This document shows, piece by piece, positions 25,760-32,367 of a stretch of 33,332 bases of DNA. The stretch is from an uncultured Clostridia bacterium (GTDB lineage: Bacteria > Bacillota > Clostridia > TANB77 > CAG-508), in NCBI GenBank assembly GCA_947623475.1, contig CANQGV010000004.1, forward strand, positions 1 through 33,332, read 5' to 3'. Under the pieces are notes generated by a model that was not told where the DNA came from, searched no databases, and saw only the letters and a list, made by a program, of their open reading frames with translations. Both the position numbers and the translations under genes were made by a program. Position 1 is the first letter of the stretch, and every line of letters begins with the position of its first letter.

Positions 25760-26845
25760 ATGGACGATTCTAGATTTAATACAAAAGAGGCTATTGCTAT
25801 TATTTTATCTGTTGCAGTAGCACATTCTTTGTTGTCTATTCCAAAAAGTTTACTTGCTGACCAAAAGTCTGCTGCTATTTTAAACATTACTTTTGTTTCA
25901 CTTCTTGCTATTGCCTTTTCGTATATTATTTATAAATTATTAAAATCTTTTCCTGGTAAAAATATTTTAGATATTTCGGAATTTTTAGGTGGCAAAAAGT
26001 TTAAAATTGTTTTAGGAATTTTATTTCTTTTATACTTTACTTTTTCTGGTAGTATTTTACTTAGAAACTTTTGTGAATGTATAAAAGTTGTTTATTTTGC
26101 TAATACAAAAGTCCAATTCATAATTGCTATGTTTATTGCTAGTGTTATTATTGTGTGTAGCTTAAATTTTAAATCACATATTAAAACCAATTATATAATT
26201 ATGCCTATTGTTTTAGTTAGTATGATTTTTTTATTTATTAGTAATTTAAAAAACTTTTCAACTTCAAGAATGTATCCTCTTCTTGGTGATGGTTTTATTA
26301 ATACTTTTATTACAGGTACAAGTAATATTTATGTATTTGGTGGCCTTGTATTTTTATATTTTTTACCACCTTTATTAAAAGAGCCTGGAAAGTTTAAAAA
26401 AATTAGCTTAATTTCTGCTATTGTTTCTGCAATTTATATTATAATGACTATTTCTATAGTATTGTTTATGTTTGCTTATTTTGTGAATATCAATGAAATT
26501 ATGCCATTATTTTCTGCTGCAAGAAACATTGAATTTGGTGCATTTTTTCAAAGGTTGGAATCAGTTTTTCTACTTATTTGGTTAATTGTTTTTGCATGTT
26601 ATTTAAGTATTGTTGTAATGTTTTGTTTAGAAATTTTTAAAAGTATTTCTAATATAAAGGATACCAGACCTCTTGTCCCTTCTTTTGGTTTGTTGTTTTT
26701 AGCTATCACTTTAATACCCAAAAACTATGCTATTTCTAACTTTTTAGAAACTCATATATATCCTTATTTAAATATTGGCGTTGATTTTATTTTATCAGGT
26801 TTAATATTATTACTTGCAAATTATAAATTAAAAAAGCAAAGGTAG
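25760..26845 (+). CDS. gerB: Spore germination permease, GerB family (B subunit)
   Basis: A 361-residue polytopic protein of the APC-type transporter fold with ten hydrophobic segments, the endospore germination permease of GerA-type receptors, which carries the ligand-binding pocket in studied Bacillus systems. Family features seen: an N-terminal EAIAIILSVAVAHSLLSIP, GKNILDISEFLGGK, RMYPLLGDG after helix five, and LLIWLIVFACYLSI. Length is typical. ATG 25760 follows AAAGGAG. Its stop TAG directly abuts a GTG that is the nominal start of gerC. Confidence 0.93.
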   Translation: MDDSRFNTKEAIAIILSVAVAHSLLSIPKSLLADQKSAAILNITFVSLLAIAFSYIIYKLLKSFPGKNILDISEFLGGKKFKIVLGILFLLYFTFSGSILLRNFCECIKVVYFANTKVQFIIAMFIASVIIVCSLNFKSHIKTNYIIMPIVLVSMIFLFISNLKNFSTSRMYPLLGDGFINTFITGTSNIYVFGGLVFLYFLPPLLKEPGKFKKISLISAIVSAIYIIMTISIVLFMFAYFVNINEIMPLFSAARNIEFGAFFQRLESVFLLIWLIVFACYLSIVVMFCLEIFKSISNIKDTRPLVPSFGLLFLAITLIPKNYAISNFLETHIYPYLNIGVDFILSGLILLLANYKLKKQR

Positions 26846-28078
26846 GTGGTTAATATTATTAGGTCTAACATTTTTAAAAACTTTTTTATTATTTTGTTAC
26901 TCATTTCTCTGACATTAGGCTTTTCAAAATCATATACTTCTTATACTATAGATAATTTAGATTTTGTTACTTCTATTGGTATTGATGTGTCAGAAACTGA
27001 TGATACTAAATTAAAAATTTCTTTTGAGTTTACAAAAGCTTCTAATTATTCCCCTGAATCAAGTGGCTCTTCTGATAATGAGCCTATTATAAATACTGTA
27101 GAATGCTCTTCTATTGATACTGCTATCAATTTAATGAATGCACATATGGGAAAAGAATTAAAATTATCTCATTGTAAATTAATTGTATTTTCTGAAAAAC
27201 TTGCTGAAAAAGGTATTTCTGACGAAATATATACTTTAATTAATAATGTTCAAATTAGGCCTTCAACTAATATTATTGTTTCAAAATGTTCTTCAAAAGA
27301 TTATTTAGAAAATCTAAATCCTAGTATTGAAGATTATGTAACAAAATATTATGAGGTGTTTCCAAACTCTGGAAAATATACTGGTTACACAACAGATGCA
27401 ACAATTGGAGATTTCTTTTATTCTATGTCCACTAACACTTGCGAGCCTTATGCTATTCTAGGAGGGTTATCAAGTGAAGATAATAATAGTTATGAAGATA
27501 TTGATAATATTATTGCTGGAACTATGCCAATTGATTCTGAACGAAAAGCACAAACTGTTGGTATAGCTGTTTTTAAAAATGATAGACTAGTTGGTGAATT
27601 AACTGCTTTGGAAACTTTAAGCTTTTCTATATTAGCTGGTAAAGTAAATAATTTTTTAGTATCTATTCCTAATCCTAATGATTCTAATGATACTTTAGAT
27701 ATTTCTTTATATGATGATATGAATACAAAAATAGATGTTGATATTATAAATAATTCTCCTTATGTAACGGCAAATATTAAACTTACAGGAGTTATTGGTA
27801 CTACCTCATATGATTCTGATTATTTAAATCAATATAATTTAGATGAAATTTCTAATTACGTTTCTAGTTATTTAGAATCAGTAATATCTAGCTTTTTTTA
27901 TAAAACCTCAAAAGAATATCATGCTGATATTAGTTGTGTTGGTAAAAGAGCTTTGAAAAATTTTGCTACTTGGCAAGAGTATGAAAGTTATAATTGGAAA
28001 GATCGTTATCGTGATTCTTTCTTTGATGTTAATGTTGATGTTAATGTTAAATCCGGTTCTTTGATTACAGAAACTTGA
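26846..28078 (+). CDS. gerC: Spore germination protein, Ger(x)C family, no lipobox
   Basis: The C subunit of the receptor, about 410 residues, an outer-face protein normally held by a lipid on an N-terminal Cys. Family pattern: DNLDFVTSIGIDVSE near the front, KLSHCKLIVFSEKLAEKGI, RPSTNIIVSKCS, AVFKNDRLVGELTALETLSF, and C-terminal IDVDIINNSPYVTANIKLTG. After the hydrophobic segment (residues ~10-26) the usual L-x-G-C motif is replaced by LTLGFSKSY, with no cysteine before residue ~87. It may remain anchored by an uncleaved helix. The GTG at 26846 has poor ribosome-binding spacing; ATT codons at 26855 or 26858, 5-8 bases after AGGTGG, are alternatives. Confidence 0.88.
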   Translation: MVNIIRSNIFKNFFIILLLISLTLGFSKSYTSYTIDNLDFVTSIGIDVSETDDTKLKISFEFTKASNYSPESSGSSDNEPIINTVECSSIDTAINLMNAHMGKELKLSHCKLIVFSEKLAEKGISDEIYTLINNVQIRPSTNIIVSKCSSKDYLENLNPSIEDYVTKYYEVFPNSGKYTGYTTDATIGDFFYSMSTNTCEPYAILGGLSSEDNNSYEDIDNIIAGTMPIDSERKAQTVGIAVFKNDRLVGELTALETLSFSILAGKVNNFLVSIPNPNDSNDTLDISLYDDMNTKIDVDIINNSPYVTANIKLTGVIGTTSYDSDYLNQYNLDEISNYVSSYLESVISSFFYKTSKEYHADISCVGKRALKNFATWQEYESYNWKDRYRDSFFDVNVDVNVKSGSLITET

Positions 28079-28112
28079 TATTTAATAATTTTATTTGGAG
28101 GAAATCTTAACT

Positions 28113-28295
28113 ATGTATAATATATTTTTTTATATCGTTTTATTGCTATTTTCAATATATACTTTTTTAAAAGCTTTCGCATATGCAAAATATGAAAAAA
28201 ATGAACAAAATAATAAAAGTGGAGCAATTGCTATAATTGTTTTCTCCACTTTGTCTATTATTTTGTCTAATATTTTTGTTTTACTTAATCAGTAG
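28113..28295 (+). CDS. Small two-helix membrane protein at the end of the ger operon
   Basis: A 60-residue protein: helix one at residues ~3-20 (IFFYIVLLLFSIYTFLKAF), a charged basic loop (KYEKNEQNNKSG), and helix two at ~39-57. ATG 28113 follows GGAGG by 11 bases; the frame is open further up to a TTG overlapping that site, which is not a sensible start. It lies 34 bases after gerC on the same strand, so it is probably cotranscribed. Small D-type subunits with two helices have been reported for some germinant receptors, and this could be one; that is inference from position and topology. Its last 11 bases overlap the end of rnr, and it contains a strong hairpin (28216-28252). Confidence 0.68.
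   Translation: MYNIFFYIVLLLFSIYTFLKAFAYAKYEKNEQNNKSGAIAIIVFSTLSIILSNIFVLLNQ
28216..28252 (-). terminator. Hairpin inside the small ger gene, probable rnr terminator
   Basis: AAAGTGGAG (28216-28224) and CTCCACTTT (28244-28252) are perfect 9-bp arms, with a second inner pair CAATT/AATTG. On the minus strand the stem is followed by TTTTATTATTTTG about 35-70 bases after the rnr stop, fitting an intrinsic terminator. The plus-strand tail is weaker. Confidence 0.7.
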
Positions 28296-30049
28296 CTTTT
28301 GTAACACATGCAAAGTCTATTTGTCTAAGTTGTTTACTTGCTGATATTACTTCAACTTGTATTTTGTCTCCTATTTTATATATTTTACCAGTCCTTTCTC
28401 CTATTAAGCGCTTTCTTTCTTCATCAAATATAAAATACTCATTACCTAATTTGTCAAATCTTATTAACCCTTCTATGGTATTTTCTAATTCAACAAAAAT
28501 ACCAAAAGATGTAACCGAACTTACAATACCTTCATATATTTCTCCTATTTTATCTTCCATGTATTCTGCTTTTTTTATTTTTTCTGCTTCGCGTTCAACT
28601 TTTGTTGCAACACTTTCTCTTTCTGATGATTGTGTTGCTCTTTTTTCTGCTTGTTTCATATGTTCTTCAATATATTCTTCAGGTACTACATAGTTTTCTT
28701 CTATATATTTTGAAATTATTCTGTGTATAAATAAGTCTGGGTATCTTCTTATTGGAGATGTAAAATGGCAATAGTATTTACTTGCTATTCCAAAATGTCC
28801 TTTGTTTTGTGATTCATATCTCGCTAATTTAAGAGTTCTTAGTACTAAATTAGATACTACTTTTTCTTCTTCAGTACCTTTTATTTTTTCTAATATTTTA
28901 GAAAATTCTTTTGGATATATTTCATCTTTACTTGCTTTTATTTTTAATCCAAAATTATATAAAAAGTTATTTAGTTCTTTTACTTTATCTATGTCTGGCT
29001 CTTCATGTACACGATAAATAAAAGGTGCTTCTAACCAATAAAATTTTTCTGCAACAGCTTCATTTGCTGTCAACATGAATTGTTCTATTATTTCGTGTGC
29101 AAATGTTGTTTCATATTTTCCAATATTTAGTACTTTTCCTGTTACTGGATCTAAATCAATTTTGCTTTCTGGTATGTCTAAGTTTAAATACCCCTGTTCC
29201 ATACGTTTATTTTTTAAGATTTGTGCAAGTTCTGCCATCAATTTTAAATGCTTTTCATATGGTTTGTATCCTTCTACTTCTTTTCCATCTAATGTTGCTT
29301 GTACATCTTTGTAGCTCATTCTTTTTGTAACATTTATTACTCCTTTATATATTTCAGCTGATAAAACTTTTCCTGTATTTTCTATTTCCATACTACATGA
29401 AAGTGTAAATCTATCTTCTCCTTGATTTAAACTACAAATTCCATTAGATAATTCTCTTGGTAACATTGGAATTACTCTTCCTAACATGTAAATACTTGTT
29501 CCTCTAATTAACGCTTCTTGATCTAAAAGACTATGTTCTTTCACATAATGACTAACATCTGCAATGTGTACTTCTAGTTTATAATTTCCATTTTCTAATT
29601 TTTGAACTCTTACTGCATCATCTAAATCTTTTGCATCTTCTCCATCTATTGTAAAAATTTCTCTATCTCTTAAATCTACTCTATTAGGTATTTCTTTTTC
29701 CTCTATTTTATCTCCACACATTTTAGCTTGATCTACTACGAATTGTGGAAATTTACTTGGTAAGTCATATTCTTTTATTAGTGATAGCATATCTACTCCG
29801 GCCTCATTTATTCCACCAATTACTTCAATAATTTTTCCTTCAGCATTTTTTCCTTTTTTTGGGAGCTTTGTTAACTTAACTACCACTTTATGATTATTTC
29901 TTGCTTTTCCAAAAAACTTTTTTGGGATATATATGTCTGTTCCGTAATTTTTTATTATCTGGTACAACAAATCCAAAATTTCTACTATATTGAAAAGTCC
30001 CTACAACTGTATCATTTATTTTTATATTTTCTATATCTTTATTTTCCAT
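28285..30049 (-). CDS. rnr: Ribonuclease R, N-terminally short, with an apparent frameshift
   Basis: A 3'-5' exoribonuclease of the RNB family that degrades structured RNA. Parts seen: a cold-shock/OB region (NYGTDIYIPKKFFGK), the RNB active site with the aspartate cluster in FTIDGEDAKDLDDAV, GRVIPMLPRELSNGICSL, TSPIRRYPDLFIHR, and a C-terminal S1 domain (IYEGIVSSVTSFGIFVELE). The true front, MENKDIENIK through NFGFVVPDNK, starts at ATG 30049 after AGAGGTG but is one base out of frame with the rest: an A6 run (T6 at 29948-29953) would need to be A5. Unrepaired, translation from 30049 ends after 51 residues. Repaired length is ~587, lacking the N-terminal winged-helix domain of typical ~700-residue homologues; an in-frame TGA just before the ATG excludes extension. 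Confidence 0.88.
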
Positions 30050-30091
30050 ATTTCACCTCTTTTCATAGTTAATCAAAATTTAAATATACAA

Positions 30092-30123
30092 CAAAAAAGG
30101 CTAGTTTTAACAAACTCGCCTTT
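30092..30123 (-). terminator. Terminator between secG and rnr
   Basis: On the minus strand AAAGGC and AGTTT pair with AAACT and GCCTTT around a short loop, followed by TTTTTT (arms near 30117-30122 and 30093-30098). It lies 6 bases after the secG stop and 43 bases before rnr, so rnr needs read-through or its own promoter. Confidence 0.82.
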
Positions 30124-30128
30124 ATAAT

Positions 30129-30377
30129 TTATGCCATATATATTATTCCCAAAGCAATTGATAATATTATAAATATTGTTGATAATATAATAAGTAATCT
30201 TTTTTGTTTTCCTTCTTTTGTTTTACCTTTATTTTTTTCATAGAAGTTATCTGTTGATGAACCTGTTATTGTTGATGATAGACCTTCATCATCTTTTGTT
30301 TGTATCAATGCTAATATGATAACTACTACTGCTACTATAAAATATACAACTACTAATATCTTCTTTGCTATTTCCAT
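30129..30377 (-). CDS. secG: Preprotein translocase subunit SecG
   Basis: An 82-residue, two-helix subunit of the SecYEG channel. Helix one is residues ~5-23 (KKILVVVYFIVAVVVIILALI), followed by QTKDDEGLSSTITGSS, the conserved polar loop of SecG, then a basic stretch and helix two at ~62-81. Length and loop match the family. ATG 30377 has GGGGAGGA 7 bases upstream. The secG-rnr order is the common Firmicutes arrangement (usually followed by smpB, which is absent here). It has its own promoter just upstream. Confidence 0.92.
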   Translation of the reverse strand: MEIAKKILVVVYFIVAVVVIILALIQTKDDEGLSSTITGSSTDNFYEKNKGKTKEGKQKRLLIILSTIFIILSIALGIIYMA

Positions 30378-30420
30378 TTGTAAATCCTCCCCACGGTTTG
30401 TTTTCGTTAAATACTACACT

Positions 30421-30449
30421 ATTCTACCACATTTATTTTAAAAAATCAA
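30421..30449 (-). promoter_or_regulatory. Sigma-A promoter of secG
   Basis: On the minus strand: -35 TTGATT at 30444-30449, a 17-base spacer, and -10 TAGAAT at 30421-30426. The -35 overlaps the stop codon of the upstream YlbF-family gene. Predicted start near 30414. Confidence 0.72.
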
Positions 30450-30787
30450 GAGATAACATCTTTTATGCTATTACCTATTATTTTATTTATATCTGCCATC
30501 AATAAATTAAACTTTGCCTCTGCTTCAAAAAATGCTTTAACTTCTGGTCTTTCTATTAGTTTTTCATACATTTTTTGTAGATGTTCCATTTCTTTTTCAT
30601 CATTTTGTTTTGTTTGTACCATTTTTATTTGTGAATCATATTTTGCTTTTTGGAATTCTTTTATTTTTATATTTAAGTCTGGGTTTAAACTTATTGTTTG
30701 CTTTGCCATTTTATAATTTTGATATTCTTCTGATTGTTTTAATTCTTGAGCTAATTTATTTACTGTGTCATATATATTGTTAACCAC
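30446..30787 (-). CDS. YlbF/YmcA family protein
   Basis: A 113-residue, all-helical protein of the Com_YlbF (DUF964) family: NNIYDTVNKLAQELKQSEEYQNYKMAKQ, NPDLNIKIKEFQKAKYD, and the C-terminal PEVKAFFEAEAKFNLLMADINKIIG. In Bacillus, YlbF and YmcA form a complex with YaaT that affects RNase Y activity, competence and sporulation. Whether this paralogue does so is unknown. The frame is open to an ATG at 30820 inside the DUF3048 gene, but AAGGAGG lies inside that extension, six bases before GTG 30787, so GTG is the start. Confidence 0.85.
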   Translation of the reverse strand: MVNNIYDTVNKLAQELKQSEEYQNYKMAKQTISLNPDLNIKIKEFQKAKYDSQIKMVQTKQNDEKEMEHLQKMYEKLIERPEVKAFFEAEAKFNLLMADINKIIGNSIKDVIS

Positions 30788-30800
30788 TTGTTTTCCTCCT

Positions 30801-31883
30801 TTAGGTATTTGTTGTAGCATTTGTTGTATTTGTTGGAGCTACTTCAGGAACTTCTTCTATTCCTTCAATTTGAATTTTTGCTGTTTTAGGACATATTTGT
30901 ATAAAAGTATTTCCATCATTTACATTTATTACATTTCCTTCTAAATCTTCATATCTTGTTTTTTCGTCTCTTTCATTTTTTATACATTTTATTTTTATAG
31001 CTCTTCCATTTGTTATATAGTATCCTTCAAAAGTACCTATATTATATAGTCCTTGTCTTCCCTTATCTTCTTTGTCTTGTAATGTATAATTATCACATTG
31101 AGTTATTATTATATTTTTTGTTGTTATAGGCTCTTTTGTGTCCCAATCTGATTGTTCTACATTTTTGGCTATACGAGCATATCTTTTTGTTGTCTCGTCA
31201 TATGCATATTTTACTATATTTGAGTCTGATTCTGGTATTGTGATTTCTGTAGCAGACATTCCGTTTTCTAAGTTAACTTCATCTGTTACATAATTTAATA
31301 CACTTTCTTTATCAGATGTTGTTCTATATCCTTTATTCGTTGCAGCTTTTAATAGTTCTTTTGTGCTTGTTACTGCATTATGTGGTGCTGCTTTATCTTT
31401 TACTCTCCAAAATGTTTCTGCACTCTCTGTTATTCCATTTAAATTATGTATTGCATATTTTTTTATATCTGTTTCTGCTTGTGGACTCCACCCGAAGTGA
31501 GTATATATAGCATCATTTTCCATTGCATAATCTAAAAAGTAATGTCTACTACTTCTAACTGGACCTATTTTTTCTACGTCTACACCTTTAAAGCAAGCCA
31601 TCAATCTTGTTTCTCCACCTTCTACTATTATTTCATAAACTGCATATGCTTGTTGTAATCCTGCTTGTGGCCATGCATCTTTGTGGTTGTCTATCATTAC
31701 TGCTATTGGTCTGTCATTTCCTTTATATATTTGTACTTCTTTTTCTGGCTCTTCTGTTGCTACTTCTTCATTTGCTACTGGCTTATTTTTATCATTATAT
31801 ATTTTATAAGCTAAACATCCTCCTGCTACCATTACTAGTATAACTAGTAATGCAATTAAAACTTTTACACTTTTATCTCCCAT
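30801..31883 (-). CDS. DUF3048 domain protein (YerB-like)
   Basis: A 360-residue secreted or membrane-tethered protein. Residues ~6-27 form a hydrophobic signal (VLIALLVILVMVAGGCLAY) with AGGC near its end, which could be a weak lipobox. After a Glu-rich linker comes the DUF3048 pattern: DRPIAVMIDNHKDAWPQAGLQQA, YEIIVEGGETRLMACF, IGPVRSSRHYFLDYA, FGWSPQA and the later C-terminal beta-rich domain ending near VNVNDGNTFIQICP. YerB of Bacillus is the best-known relative, and its function is unclear. The tail is Thr/Asn-rich. ATG 31883 is 6 bases after ybeY with a weak ribosome binding site, so coupling with ybeY is likely. Confidence 0.9.
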   Translation of the reverse strand: MGDKSVKVLIALLVILVMVAGGCLAYKIYNDKNKPVANEEVATEEPEKEVQIYKGNDRPIAVMIDNHKDAWPQAGLQQAYAVYEIIVEGGETRLMACFKGVDVEKIGPVRSSRHYFLDYAMENDAIYTHFGWSPQAETDIKKYAIHNLNGITESAETFWRVKDKAAPHNAVTSTKELLKAATNKGYRTTSDKESVLNYVTDEVNLENGMSATEITIPESDSNIVKYAYDETTKRYARIAKNVEQSDWDTKEPITTKNIIITQCDNYTLQDKEDKGRQGLYNIGTFEGYYITNGRAIKIKCIKNERDEKTRYEDLEGNVINVNDGNTFIQICPKTAKIQIEGIEEVPEVAPTNTTNATTNT

Positions 31884-31889
31884 GCTTCT

Positions 31890-32366
31890 CTAACCCCTTA
31901 AAATATTTAAAATTTTTAAAACAGTCTTTTCTTTTTTTCTCATTTGTACTTTATCTTCTTCTTTTATATGGTCATATCCCATCAAATGATAAAATCCATG
32001 AACTATCATATAACTTAATTCTCTTTCAAAACTGTGGCCATATTCTTCTGCTTGTTCTTTAACTCTTTGTATTGATATAACTATGTCTCCTAATACGTCT
32101 TCTTCTTGAAATTTATTATTTTTAATTCCTTTTTCTAAATCTTCTTTTTCGAACATTGGAAATGATAATACATCTGTTGATTTATCTATATTTCTATATT
32201 CTTTATTTATTTCTCTTATATGTTCCGGTGTTGTTAATGTTATTTCAACTACTAACTTTGTCTTGTCCAATTGTTCTTCTTGAAAACATTTTTCTAGTAC
32301 TTTTTTTACAATTAGTTCGTATTCTTCATTTTGCTCTATATCTAAATATTCTATTTCATACATCAT
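31890..32366 (-). CDS. ybeY: Endoribonuclease YbeY, rRNA maturation factor
   Basis: A 158-residue zinc-dependent endoribonuclease needed for 16S rRNA 3' end maturation and ribosome quality control. The metal-binding H-x3-H-x5-H motif is intact as HGFYHLMGYDH (His123, His127, His133). Earlier conserved parts include IREINKEYRNIDKSTDVLSFPM and LGDIVISIQRVKEQAEEYGHS. Length is normal. Two ATGs in a row (32366 and 32363) follow GGAAG, and either may start. It lies 1 base after the upstream unknown gene. Confidence 0.96.
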   Translation of the reverse strand: MMYEIEYLDIEQNEEYELIVKKVLEKCFQEEQLDKTKLVVEITLTTPEHIREINKEYRNIDKSTDVLSFPMFEKEDLEKGIKNNKFQEEDVLGDIVISIQRVKEQAEEYGHSFERELSYMIVHGFYHLMGYDHIKEEDKVQMRKKEKTVLKILNILRG

Positions 32367-32367
32367 T

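Noticed and set aside
28022..28048. Short tandem repeat near the end of gerC (GATGTTAATGTT units)
   Set aside because: It encodes alternating Asp-Val/Asn-Val strand residues in frame and is too short to be a distinct element.
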